From: Treponema sp.
Lineage (GTDB): Bacteria > Spirochaetota > Spirochaetia > Treponematales > Breznakiellaceae
Length of the DNA stretch: 7,433 bases
Assembly: GCA_031264395.1 (NCBI GenBank)
Contig: JAISEB010000307.1
Span: 1 to 7,433, forward strand
Reading direction: 5' to 3'
The first letter of the stretch is position 1. Every line of letters starts with the position of its first letter. This document shows positions 1 to 5,960 of this stretch, one piece after another. A program made the translations under genes and the position numbers. Under the pieces are notes generated by a model. The model ran no database searches and was not told the origin of the DNA. It saw only the letters and a list, made by a program, of their open reading frames with translations.

Positions 1-623
1 AGAAGCCGGGTAATATACCCGGGAACCCGGAGTTCGGGGGGGGACACGAATATAAAGTCGAGCCCCTGGTAGCGGGCCAGGGCCTTGGCCAGGGAGTGAA
101 CGGTCCGGCCAAATTTCAAGTCCCCGCAGAAACCCACCGTAAGACCCCGCAGCCCCTCCTTAAGCCCCGCGTCCCCCTTGCCCCGCAGCCGCTTTACGGT
201 GAGCAGATCCGTCAGGGTCTGGGTGGGGTGATGATGCCCCCCGTCCCCCGCGTTGATCACCGGAACCGGGGAGTAGCGGGAGGCCACCAGTGCGGCCCCT
301 TCCTTGGGATTCCGCATGACAATGGCGTCGGCGTAGCAGGCCACCGTCCGCACCGTGTCCGCAAGACTTTCCCCCTTTGCCGCCGAACTGGAGCCCGGTT
401 CGGCAAAGCCCAGGCAGCTTCCCCCCAGACGGAGCATGGCCGCCTCGAAGGAAAGGCGCGTCCTTGTGCTGGGCTCAAAAAAAAGGGTCGCAAGGAGCTT
501 TCCCCGGCAGCTTTCCCTGAGGTATGTCCCGTCCTCCTCTATTTTTTCAGCCAGACTGAAAAGCAGATCCGTCTCTTCCACGGTAAAATTAAGCGGCTCT
601 ATAAGGGATCGTCCCTCAAGCAT
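1..623 (-). CDS. pyrB: Aspartate carbamoyltransferase catalytic chain, N-terminal part (runs off left edge)
   Basis: This enzyme condenses carbamoyl phosphate with L-aspartate to N-carbamoyl-aspartate, the committed step of pyrimidine synthesis in the cytoplasm. The minus strand read from ATG 623 gives 207 open codons with no stop before the edge; the family is about 300-310 residues, so roughly the last third is missing. Residues 48-59 carry the carbamoyl-phosphate signature FFEPSTRTRLSF. A mobile-loop lysine is at K83, VMR ends at R104, HPTQT lies at 132-136, and GDLKFGRTVHSL at 167-178 begins the aspartate domain. All of these match known catalytic chains. HPTQT with GDLKxGRTxHSL separates it from ornithine carbamoyltransferase. 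The start is supported by GAGG about 7 bases upstream (631-634). Expression is probably controlled by the attenuator directly upstream. The regulatory chain pyrI, if present, would lie outside the window. Confidence 0.96.
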   Translation of the reverse strand, partial: MLEGRSLIEPLNFTVEETDLLFSLAEKIEEDGTYLRESCRGKLLATLFFEPSTRTRLSFEAAMLRLGGSCLGFAEPGSSSAAKGESLADTVRTVACYADAIVMRNPKEGAALVASRYSPVPVINAGDGGHHHPTQTLTDLLTVKRLRGKGDAGLKEGLRGLTVGFCGDLKFGRTVHSLAKALARYQGLDFIFVSPPELRVPGYITRL

Positions 624-721
624 ATTCCCCCCTCATGCCCTTGACCCGGCAGTCCCGCGCAAAAAAAAACCGCCCGGAGGCGGTTTCTGAAGTTACGAAT
701 ATGGTGAAGAAGCCGGTGCAT
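599..721 (-). CDS. Putative 40-residue pyrB leader peptide (pyrL-like)
   Basis: ATG at 721-719 opens a 40-codon frame that starts with MHRLLHHIRNF, reads through the terminator stem, and decodes the T-tract as AVFFCAGLPG. It stops at TAG 599-601, 22 bases inside pyrB in another frame. AGGGA lies 6 bases upstream as a modest ribosome site. From memory, the E. coli pyrBI leader peptide has a comparable basic body and an FFCPG segment over its T-tract; the resemblance may be forced by the DNA. In the known mechanism, a ribosome close behind polymerase when UTP is low prevents the terminator from folding. No promoter is evident. A second overlapping frame (616-726) is a rival candidate, so the exact peptide is uncertain. 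Confidence 0.45.
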   Translation of the reverse strand: MHRLLHHIRNFRNRLRAVFFCAGLPGQGHEGGICLRDDPL

Positions 722-726
722 TGCAT
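616..726 (-). CDS. Alternative 36-residue leader frame, stop overlapping pyrB start
   Basis: ATG at 726-724 opens a 36-codon frame beginning MQCTGFFTIFVTSE. It crosses the terminator, decodes the T-tract as three phenylalanines, and ends at TGA 618-616 within ATGCTTGA, so its stop overlaps the first codons of pyrB. That geometry would suit translational coupling or readthrough of the attenuator. Its weakness is the ribosome site: the nearest purine run (AGGGA) ends only one base before this ATG, while it sits at a workable distance from the competing ATG at 721. Only one of the two frames is likely to be used; sequence alone cannot settle which. Confidence 0.25.
   Translation of the reverse strand: MQCTGFFTIFVTSETASGRFFFARDCRVKGMRGEYA
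661..686 (-). terminator. Intrinsic terminator / candidate attenuator ahead of pyrB
   Basis: On the minus strand an 8-bp perfect stem (AAACCGCC, loop TCCG, GGCGGTTT; bases 686-667) runs into nine Ts in total (669-661), the first three of which form the end of the stem. The plus strand has no T-tract after the stem, so it acts only toward pyrB. It ends about 37 bases before the pyrB start and no gene on this strand lies between it and the divergent araC gene. It is therefore more likely a leader attenuator than the end of another operon. The transcript just before the stem is pyrimidine-rich (about 688-711, ten U in 24), as in UTP-sensitive pausing leaders. No convincing PyrR-binding or classical antiterminator partner for the 5' arm was seen. 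Confidence 0.8.
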
Positions 727-812
727 GTCCCTAGTCTGCCATACGAGGGCGGTAAAGGGCAAGGGGTTCCAGGAGCCTGTTGCATTTGCAGGTTTTTACG
801 CGATGCTTCACG

Positions 813-835
813 GGGGCGTATTCCCCAGACGCCCC
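813..835. repeat. Inverted repeat in the pyrB-araC divergent region
   Basis: GGGGCGT (813-819) and ACGCCCC (829-835) are perfect 7-base arms around a 9-base spacer. The element lies between the pyrB leader and the AraC-family gene, upstream of the preferred araC start. It could be a protein-binding site for autoregulation or a hairpin in either transcript. There is no T-tract on either side, so it is not an intrinsic terminator. No good -35/-10 pair was found for either divergent gene in 727-887. Confidence 0.4.
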
Positions 836-887
836 GGAATATGGTACGCTGTTTTGTTCCATGGTTACGGGAAAATCACCGGGAAAT

Positions 888-1784
888 ATGGTTTTGATGG
901 ATCAGCGTTTTCTTGAAAGAAAGAAACTTGAGCCCACGTTTCCCTTTCTTTGCTGGGAAAGCCCCAGCGCGTCATTTCCGCTGCACTGGCATGATTGCTT
1001 CGAAATTGTTCTTGTCTCCGGGGACGGCAGCGTGCATGTTTCCGTAGACGACGCGATATTTGAGGCGTCCGCCGGGGATGTGATCATGATCAATTCAGGC
1101 GCCGTACACGGTTATCTGGATTCGCCTTTGCAGACGGCCATAAAGGGGTTTCAGTTCGACATCACGTTTTTTGACGAAAGTTTTATAACCATGCGCGACG
1201 CGGTATTTCAAAATCCGGTGCTGGGAAAAAGGATGGAGGAGTCCGTTTGTGTTCACCTTCGGCAGCTGCTGTACAGGATATTCCGTGAGTATACGGAAAA
1301 AACGGTAGGGTATCAGCTCGCGGTAAAGTCGGGGCTTTACGAGGCTATGCTCATGATACTGCGGGAAATGCCCGGCCGCTACGCCAATGTGTCGTCATCC
1401 AAATCAAAACAGATACTTGCCCTTATTCTCAGAAACATAGGAGATCCCGAATTTACGCTTAAGGAAGCCGCGGACGCGCTGCATTTGAACAAATTTTATT
1501 TTTCCCATTTTTTCAAGAATATTACAGGACAGTCTTTTCATTCGTACCTTGTCAAGACCAGAGTTTCCTTTGCGGAGCGTTATCTGAGGGAATCAAAAAT
1601 GTCCGTTACCGACGTGGCGTTTCATTCCGGGTTCAATTCTCTTCAAACATTCAACAGGACTTTTAAACTGCTGACAGGTTTTACGCCAAGGGATTACCGC
1701 CGCGAAAACGGTGTTTCCGGCATCGATTTCATAAGCGGCTTTCCAATGGCAAGAGGCCGGGAAGAAGGGTTTACAGTTCCCTGA
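888..1784 (+). CDS. AraC-family transcriptional regulator with N-terminal cupin sensor
   Basis: This is a predicted cytoplasmic DNA-binding activator or repressor of 298 residues, normal for the family. The N-terminal part (about 30-80) is a cupin-like ligand domain with FPLHWHDCFEIVLV and the later AGDVIMINSGAVHGY, as in sugar-responsive AraC proteins. The C-terminal part has two helix-turn-helix units: about 190-214 (TLKEAADALHLNKFYFSHFF) and about 239-271 (SVTDVAFHSGFNSLQTFNRTF, then GFTPRDYR). The frame stays open upstream to a TTG at 780 with AGGAG 4 bases before it, and has other ATGs at 861 and 897. ATG 888 is preferred because GGGAA precedes it and the protein then starts close to the cupin; this choice is uncertain. 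It probably controls the neighbouring transport and sugar genes (inference). Its 3' end overlaps the convergent DUF1080 gene. Confidence 0.9.
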   Translation: MVLMDQRFLERKKLEPTFPFLCWESPSASFPLHWHDCFEIVLVSGDGSVHVSVDDAIFEASAGDVIMINSGAVHGYLDSPLQTAIKGFQFDITFFDESFITMRDAVFQNPVLGKRMEESVCVHLRQLLYRIFREYTEKTVGYQLAVKSGLYEAMLMILREMPGRYANVSSSKSKQILALILRNIGDPEFTLKEAADALHLNKFYFSHFFKNITGQSFHSYLVKTRVSFAERYLRESKMSVTDVAFHSGFNSLQTFNRTFKLLTGFTPRDYRRENGVSGIDFISGFPMARGREEGFTVP

Positions 1785-2595
1785 TGTAGATGTTTTTCCA
1801 GCGGCAGACCGCGCCCGGAGCCCAGCGGCCGTCTCCCATGCCGGGATCGTTGTCGTGAACCTCCAGCGCGATATGGCCGGCCCTGCCCAGAAGCGCGGCT
1901 ACCGAGGCTTTGTCGTAATCGGGCCAGTCAATTTTCCCGCTGTCCATCTCGTAAGCCTTGACCCCGTTTATCCAGGTAGTCAATACCGGATATTCCCCCG
2001 TACAGCGGACCAGAAAGGTATTCCAGCCGTCCCAGCGCCATATTCTAAGGAATTCTTCCGGCTCAATGGCATAACCGAGGAGCGTCCTCTTTGCGTCCGA
2101 GACAGGCTCCAGTGTTGTTTCCGGTTTTTCCACAATGAGTTTTTGCGGTTTGCCGCCGCCGTCCCGCAGGACATCGACATTAAAGGAAATGGCGTGAAAA
2201 CCGGAGATGCCGTTGCCGTAAAAACCGCCGATGGCCCCCGACTTGCGGTGATCAAGGAGAATCTGGAAACCCTGAGTTGCCCGGGCCGTCGTCCGTACCA
2301 GAACTCCGGTATCCACAGGCCAGTCGGGCCTTGCGTCGTAGGAAAGTTCAAAATCGGCGAATTTTTCATCGGTTAAAAGGTAGCCGCCGTAACCCCTGAT
2401 TCCCTGGGCCCCGGTAATGACACCGTCAATAACCGACCAGGCGCCGCCTGTGGATTGGGCTGTTCTGTACTGTTCGGTTGTGGCGTCGGGTTCCGGCCCT
2501 CCGGGATAGCGGGAGGTAGGAAGCCTCGGCGCCGTGTGCCAGCCCTTCAATGTGCTTCCGTCAAAAAGGGCCCTTCCCCTGTCCGCGCCTGCCAT
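1771..2595 (-). CDS. DUF1080 / 3-keto-disaccharide hydrolase-like protein, predicted cytoplasmic
   Basis: The 274-residue protein is one DUF1080 (PF06439) domain with a concanavalin-like jelly-roll fold. Some family members cleave 3-keto-glycosides; others are uncharacterised. Landmarks in order: LFDGSTLKGW (10-19), DGVITG (57-62), YLLTDEKFADFEL (72-84), TGVLVR (96-101), GFQILLDHRKSGAIGGFYG (109-127), WNTFLVRCTG (191-200), TWINGVKAYE (207-216), GHIALEVH (240-247) and the family's typical closing WKNIYIREL (266-274). AGGAGG sits 5 bases before ATG 2595 and decides the start, although the frame is open to 2670. From this start there is no signal peptide, whereas many relatives are exported, so it likely acts in the cytoplasm on imported substrate. 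It is divergent from the SDR gene and convergent with araC. The exact substrate cannot be read from sequence. Confidence 0.88.
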   Translation of the reverse strand: MAGADRGRALFDGSTLKGWHTAPRLPTSRYPGGPEPDATTEQYRTAQSTGGAWSVIDGVITGAQGIRGYGGYLLTDEKFADFELSYDARPDWPVDTGVLVRTTARATQGFQILLDHRKSGAIGGFYGNGISGFHAISFNVDVLRDGGGKPQKLIVEKPETTLEPVSDAKRTLLGYAIEPEEFLRIWRWDGWNTFLVRCTGEYPVLTTWINGVKAYEMDSGKIDWPDYDKASVAALLGRAGHIALEVHDNDPGMGDGRWAPGAVCRWKNIYIREL

Positions 2596-2600
2596 ATCAG

Positions 2601-2606
2601 CCTCCT
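2601..2606 (-). promoter_or_regulatory. Ribosome binding site fixing the DUF1080 start
   Basis: The minus strand reads AGGAGG, then CTGAT, then ATG (2595-2593). This full consensus at 5-base spacing selects the internal methionine over the 25-codon-longer frame, whose upstream ATGs at 2670 and 2652 have no comparable site. Confidence 0.85.
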
Positions 2607-2618
2607 GTAAAAAATTGT

Positions 2619-2633
2619 GCAACGGAAAGTTGC
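2619..2633. repeat. Inverted repeat GCAAC-5-GTTGC upstream of the DUF1080 gene
   Basis: GCAAC (2619-2623) and GTTGC (2629-2633) are perfect arms around GGAAA. The element lies 13 bases beyond the DUF1080 ribosome site in the divergent intergenic region, where an operator would be expected. With 5-base arms chance occurrence is possible. It is a candidate binding site only. Confidence 0.3.
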
Positions 2634-2653
2634 TCCCCAACTGAAATTTCATA

Positions 2654-2687
2654 CTAGACAGCCATCCCAAAAATTGCTAGTGTCTAA
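2654..2687. repeat. Compound inverted repeat (ACTAG/CTAGT and TAGACA/TGTCTA)
   Basis: ACTAGACA (2654-2661) is followed, after CCATCCCAAAAATTG-type spacer, by CTAGTGTCTA (2678-2687). Two pairings are possible, ACTAG with CTAGT or TAGACA with TGTCTA, so the arms overlap in alternating fashion. It lies midway between the divergent DUF1080 and SDR genes. A regulator site (for example for the nearby AraC protein) is a reasonable inference; no clear promoter pair was recognised around it. Confidence 0.3.
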
Positions 2688-2750
2688 AACAATCCTCTGG
2701 GCCCGGCCCGGCGTGGGCTTCGTCCATATGTAAGGATGAAAAGGATTATC

Positions 2751-3461
2751 ATGAACAACCCGAAAACAATCGCTATTACCGGCGCTTCCCGGGGCCTTGG
2801 CCTTGTGATGACCAGGGACTTCCTTGCCGCGGGAGATGTAGTCTATGCCCTTGTCCGGAACAACGGAAAGGAGCTTCCTTCCCTTTTATCGCAGTTTCCC
2901 GGTACTCTGGTCCTGGTGCCCTGCGACGTGGGTTCCACCGAAAGCGTGAACAGGGCGGCGGAAGCGGTAAAAGCCCGCACGGATCATCTTGATATGCTCA
3001 TCAATAACGCGGGCGTCAATTTTGATTTGGGGCATCTTGTCGATTATACCCAAACCGATTTTGACAAAATGGACAAGACCTTCAATATAAATGTTGCGGG
3101 AGTTATGCGGGTGGTAAAAGCCTTTGATCCGCTTTTGCGCGAGGGAAGCTGGTCTTTTGCCATATCTTCCGGCGCGGGAAGCATAGGCCGGAACCCCGCC
3201 ACCGAGGTTGAAATTGCCTACCGGGTATCCAAGGCGGCCCTGAATATGGCCTTTCGCCTTTACAGCAACACAATACACAAGCGCAAGGTGCGGACCCTGC
3301 TTATCGATCCCGGCTGGATGCGGACCGATATGGGCGGGCCGCGCGCTACCTGCGATCCGGAAGAAAACGGCCGCCTCATCGTCGATCTGCTTGCATCCGC
3401 GAATACCCTGAGCGAAGACGTTCTTTTTGTCGATTTTCACGGGAAGGAAGTCCCCTGGTAA
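2751..3461 (+). CDS. Short-chain dehydrogenase/reductase (SDR), C-factor/sniffer-like
   Basis: A cytoplasmic NAD(P)-dependent oxidoreductase of 236 residues, usual length for classical SDRs. It shows the nucleotide-binding TGASRGLG (10-17), acidic CDV around D59, LINNAG (83-88), active-site N114 in NINVAG, serines 139-140 in AISSGAGS, and the catalytic YRVSK (Y157, K161). PGWMRTDMGG (187-196) is typical of the C-factor/carbonyl-reductase branch. The frame also has ATG at 2736, but AAGG touches that codon; AAAAGG lies 6 bases before ATG 2751, so this start is preferred. It is divergent from the DUF1080 gene and points toward the transporter, 156 bases ahead of it. Its substrate is unknown; interconversion of a sugar hydroxyl and keto group would suit the context but is inference. 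Confidence 0.92.
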   Translation: MNNPKTIAITGASRGLGLVMTRDFLAAGDVVYALVRNNGKELPSLLSQFPGTLVLVPCDVGSTESVNRAAEAVKARTDHLDMLINNAGVNFDLGHLVDYTQTDFDKMDKTFNINVAGVMRVVKAFDPLLREGSWSFAISSGAGSIGRNPATEVEIAYRVSKAALNMAFRLYSNTIHKRKVRTLLIDPGWMRTDMGGPRATCDPEENGRLIVDLLASANTLSEDVLFVDFHGKEVPW

Positions 3462-3479
3462 ACGGCCCGCGCGGCCGTT
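3461..3479 (+). terminator. Hairpin directly after the SDR gene (possible terminator without U-tract)
   Basis: AACGGCC (3461-3467), a 5-base loop CGCGC, and GGCCGTT (3473-3479) form a perfect 7-bp stem that begins at the last base of the SDR stop codon. Nothing T-rich follows, only A-rich sequence (3490-3510), so intrinsic termination on the plus strand is weak. It may protect the mRNA 3' end. Confidence 0.4.
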
Positions 3480-3564
3480 GTCGATTCAAGAATAAAAAAA
3501 TCAAAAAAAGCAAGATTTGAGAAGTTTTGGCAATTATTGATGAGCGCGGTTTTTCTCCGGGGTG

Positions 3565-3570
3565 TATAAT
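3565..3570 (+). promoter_or_regulatory. Promoter -10 box for the sugar transporter genes
   Basis: A perfect TATAAT lies 47 bases before the binding-protein start, in a 150-base gap after the SDR gene. At 16-18 bases upstream no sequence resembles TTGACA; TTGATG (3537-3542) is 22 bases away, too far. A strong -10 with no -35 suggests dependence on an activator, for which the AraC-family protein in this window is a natural candidate (inference). Confidence 0.6.
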
Positions 3571-3575
3571 AATGT

Positions 3576-3593
3576 GTTTTCCGCAGGGAAAAC
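3576..3593 (+). promoter_or_regulatory. Palindrome at the transcript start, candidate operator
   Basis: GTTTTCC (3576-3582), GCAG, GGAAAAC (3587-3593): perfect 7-base arms. It begins 5 bases after the TATAAT box, so it covers the expected transcription start and first bases of the mRNA, a classic place for a repressor to block initiation. It could alternatively be a 5' mRNA stem-loop just ahead of the ribosome site. Confidence 0.5.
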
Positions 3594-3604
3594 TTGATAT
3601 TTTT

Positions 3605-3610
3605 AGGAGG
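3605..3610 (+). promoter_or_regulatory. Ribosome binding site for the binding-protein gene
   Basis: A consensus AGGAGG is followed by three tandem ATG codons at 3612, 3615 and 3618. Spacing is 1, 4 and 7 bases respectively. The third is preferred and gives the normal signal-peptide beginning MKKVA. Confidence 0.8.
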
Positions 3611-3617
3611 CATGATG

Positions 3618-4943
3618 ATGAAGAAAGTGGCTATATGGCTGTTGCCGGTTCTGCTTGTCTGTATGGCGTTGCTGCCCGGATGTCAGAAGAACGCAAATGT
3701 GGCGGGCGGGGGCTCCAAAGAGCTCTTGAAGTTCTGGTATCCCTTTGGCGGTGATTCCGAAAAATGGGAGCTGTGGGTTATCGATGAATTTATGAAGGAT
3801 AATCCCGGGTATACGGTGGAATCTACCTATGTGCCGGAAGGGGCAGGGATTCGCAACGGGAAACTCATGGCGGCCATCAATTCGGGGGATGTGCCCGACC
3901 TTATTGAAAGCGACGCACTGGCCGAAACCTATGGCATGGCGGCGCAGGGAGGGTTTGAGCCCCTTGACGATGTCTTTAAGGAAGTAGGGATCAATATGGA
4001 CAATATTAATCCCGCCGTTATCCCCCTTATGAAGTACAACGGGGTCACGTATATTTTCCCCCACAATACGGATACCATCCTCCTTTTCTACCGTACCGAT
4101 CTTTTTGAGGAAGCGGGGCTGGACCCGTCAAACCCGCCCAAGACCATCGCCGAACTGGACGAATATGCCCAGAAGCTGACCGTTTCCAGCGGCCAGGATG
4201 TGACCCGCTATGGTTTTATCCCCTGGCTTGACGCCGGCGCGGACGCTCCTACCTGGTACCGCCAGTTTGGCGCCAGTGTGTACAACGATTCGACCGATAC
4301 GCTGACCCTGGCAAACCCCGCTGTTGCGCGGGTGTTTGAATGGCAGCGCTCCTATGCCCAGCGGCACGATCCTGAGCGGATGCGGGCTTTTACTTCCAGC
4401 CTTGGCGCGGCCTTTTCCCCGGACCATGCCTTTATGCAGAGCAAGGTGGCCATGACGGTGATAGGGAACTGGTTCTGTAACGCCCTTCGGATCTACGCTC
4501 CGGATACCAAATTCAACGTAGCTCCCATTCCGGCCATTGACGCCGCGCATTACGGCGGCTGCAGCCTGACCGGCAACAACTACGCGTCTCCCAAAGGCGC
4601 GAAGAATGTAAAGGCTGCCGTGGTTTTTGCCGATTACACCGAGCAGAGCAAGATTCTGGAAGACAATAACGCCCAATGGCGTTCTCTGGGTGTCTACAAG
4701 GGGGCGTTTGAAGGATTGTCCCTTTACGAGAACAAAGATCCTTATCTGATGGTGTGTATTGACGTAACCTTTAACCAGAATTCCGGGCAGTGGGTGTTGT
4801 CTCCCATAACCAACCTGCTGAACGACCGTTTGACGGCTTTCCGGGATGAGGCGATCTACACCAATAACGACATCATGAACGGCCTGCGCGGCGTTGAAAC
4901 CGCCCTGCAGACTGAGCTTAACCGGGCCTTGCAGAGGCAGTAG
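3618..4943 (+). CDS. Sugar ABC transporter substrate-binding lipoprotein (family 1)
   Basis: This captures a sugar or glycoside outside the cytoplasmic membrane and delivers it to the permeases encoded downstream. The 441-residue protein starts with a lipoprotein signal (MKKVAIWLLPVLLVCMALLP, then GC), giving cysteine 22 as the lipidated residue; the lipobox LLPGC is relaxed because of proline. Mature features fit MalE/UgpB-type family-1 proteins: FWYPFGGDSEKW (39-50), IDEFMKDNPGYTVE (55-68), AAINSGDVPDLIESD (85-99), GVTYIFPHNTDTILLFYRTD (142-161) with FEEAGLD after it, and MQSKVAMTVIGNW (273-285). Tandem ATGs leave a 1-2 residue doubt on the start. The ligand cannot be named from sequence; the neighbouring DUF1080 gene suggests a glycoside. 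Confidence 0.93.
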   Translation: MKKVAIWLLPVLLVCMALLPGCQKNANVAGGGSKELLKFWYPFGGDSEKWELWVIDEFMKDNPGYTVESTYVPEGAGIRNGKLMAAINSGDVPDLIESDALAETYGMAAQGGFEPLDDVFKEVGINMDNINPAVIPLMKYNGVTYIFPHNTDTILLFYRTDLFEEAGLDPSNPPKTIAELDEYAQKLTVSSGQDVTRYGFIPWLDAGADAPTWYRQFGASVYNDSTDTLTLANPAVARVFEWQRSYAQRHDPERMRAFTSSLGAAFSPDHAFMQSKVAMTVIGNWFCNALRIYAPDTKFNVAPIPAIDAAHYGGCSLTGNNYASPKGAKNVKAAVVFADYTEQSKILEDNNAQWRSLGVYKGAFEGLSLYENKDPYLMVCIDVTFNQNSGQWVLSPITNLLNDRLTAFRDEAIYTNNDIMNGLRGVETALQTELNRALQRQ

Positions 4944-4956
4944 GCGGAAGGTTCCC

Positions 4957-4981
4957 CGCGGCGGCGGGCAGATTTGCCGCG
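4957..4981 (+). other. GC-rich stem-loop between binding protein and permeases
   Basis: CGCGGC (4957-4962) can pair with GCCGCG (4976-4981), followed by TTT. The 140-base gap 4944-5083 also holds a second, imperfect stem (CCCGAA at about 4996 with TTCCGGG near 5010) followed by TTTTTT (about 5017-5022). Such structures after a binding-protein gene commonly stabilise its mRNA and reduce expression of the permeases; that role here is inference, and no promoter was recognised in the gap. Confidence 0.35.
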
Positions 4982-5083
4982 TTTGCGCGTAAATCCCGAA
5001 AATCGCCTTCCGGGTGGTTTTTTGCCCAGAGGCCGCGGCGGGGACTGTTTTGCGGCGGAAGTTGTTCATAACGGAGGGTAATA

Positions 5084-5950
5084 ATGGTGAAAGTTGATTC
5101 CCTGCCGAGATTGCTAAGGAAAGGGGTGAGCCGTTACGCTGAACTCCTGATGCTGTATGCCATGTTGATACTAATGGCGCTGGTGTATGGAGTTCCTTTT
5201 TATTGGCTCATAATGAGTTCCCTCAAGACAAGTACGGAACTTTTTACAACGCCGGTAGTGTGGTTCCCCAAACAGCTTCAGTGGGGCAATTATCTGCGGG
5301 CCATTTTTGCCTTTCCCTTCTTTTTGTATCTGCGGAATACCCTCTTTATCGTCGGCTGTAACATTGTCGGTTCCGTCTTTTCCGCCACTCTTGCCGGGTA
5401 CGGTTTCAGCCGGATTAAATGGAAGGGCCGGAATTGGGTATTCATAATTGTCCTTATGACGATGATGCTGCCCTTTCAGGTAATCATGATTCCCCTTTTC
5501 ATGGTATTCCAAAAGCTCCGCTGGATAGGGACCTTCGCGCCCCTTACGGTAACCCCTTTTCTTGGGAACGCGTTTTTTATCTTCCTCATGAGGCAGTTTT
5601 TTCTTACCATTCCAGAGGCCCTGTCGGAGGCGGCGTTTATCGACGGCGCGGGTGAGGCGCGTATCTTTTCCCAGATATGCCTGCCGCTGGTCAGGCCGGC
5701 GGTTACCACCGTGGCCATCTTCGCGTTCCTCAATTCATGGAACGATTTCCTGGGCCCTCTGCTCTTTATGACCAGGGACAGGCTGTATACCCTTTCCATT
5801 GGCGTTCAGCAGATTATGCACGCAAACGATCCCCGCTGGAATTTGCTGATGGCTATCGGCGTTTTAATGACGCTTCCGGTGCTGATTATTTTCTTCCTTT
5901 TGCAGAAGTACTTTATTCAGGGTATTTCCTTTGAAGGCATCAAGGGCTAG
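5084..5950 (+). CDS. Sugar ABC transporter permease, MalG type
   Basis: An inner-membrane permease subunit of 288 residues (family usual 270-300) that forms the channel with the next gene's product. About six hydrophobic segments are visible: roughly 21-44, 84-107, 117-140, 153-172, 206-226 and 255-275. The ATPase-contact EAA loop is intact at 182-206 (EAAFIDGAGEARIFSQICLP). LKTSTELFTTPVVWFP after the first segment, and an ending with KYFIQGISFEGIKG, are typical of MalG-type subunits (CUT1 carbohydrate-uptake family). GGAGG lies 6-7 bases before ATG 5084. In most such operons the MalF-type gene comes first; here the MalG-type gene does. It is followed 10 bases later by its partner. Confidence 0.94.
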   Translation: MVKVDSLPRLLRKGVSRYAELLMLYAMLILMALVYGVPFYWLIMSSLKTSTELFTTPVVWFPKQLQWGNYLRAIFAFPFFLYLRNTLFIVGCNIVGSVFSATLAGYGFSRIKWKGRNWVFIIVLMTMMLPFQVIMIPLFMVFQKLRWIGTFAPLTVTPFLGNAFFIFLMRQFFLTIPEALSEAAFIDGAGEARIFSQICLPLVRPAVTTVAIFAFLNSWNDFLGPLLFMTRDRLYTLSIGVQQIMHANDPRWNLLMAIGVLMTLPVLIIFFLLQKYFIQGISFEGIKG

Positions 5951-5960
5951 GGGGTACAGG

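Noticed and set aside
96..644. Plus-strand open frame of 182 codons at the left end
   Set aside because: It lies antisense to pyrB, whose family motifs are clear on the minus strand. Its proline/arginine-rich translation has no recognisable domain.
661..760. PyrR-type attenuation of pyrB
   Set aside because: No PyrR-binding-loop consensus or antiterminator able to sequester the 5' stem arm was found. An upstream ACCGCCC (near 747-753) could pair with the 3' arm, but that is probably a chance repeat of the stem sequence.
750..774. TTGCCC with TATGGC as a minus-strand promoter for the pyrB leader
   Set aside because: The spacer is only about 13 bases, too short for a standard promoter, so no leader promoter is called.
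3537..3542. TTGATG as the -35 box of the transporter promoter
   Set aside because: It is 22 bases from the TATAAT box, beyond the workable spacing.
4128..5069. Minus-strand open frame of 313 codons across the binding-protein gene
   Set aside because: It is antisense to a gene with full family motifs, and the translation shows no domain. It extends into the intergenic gap by chance.
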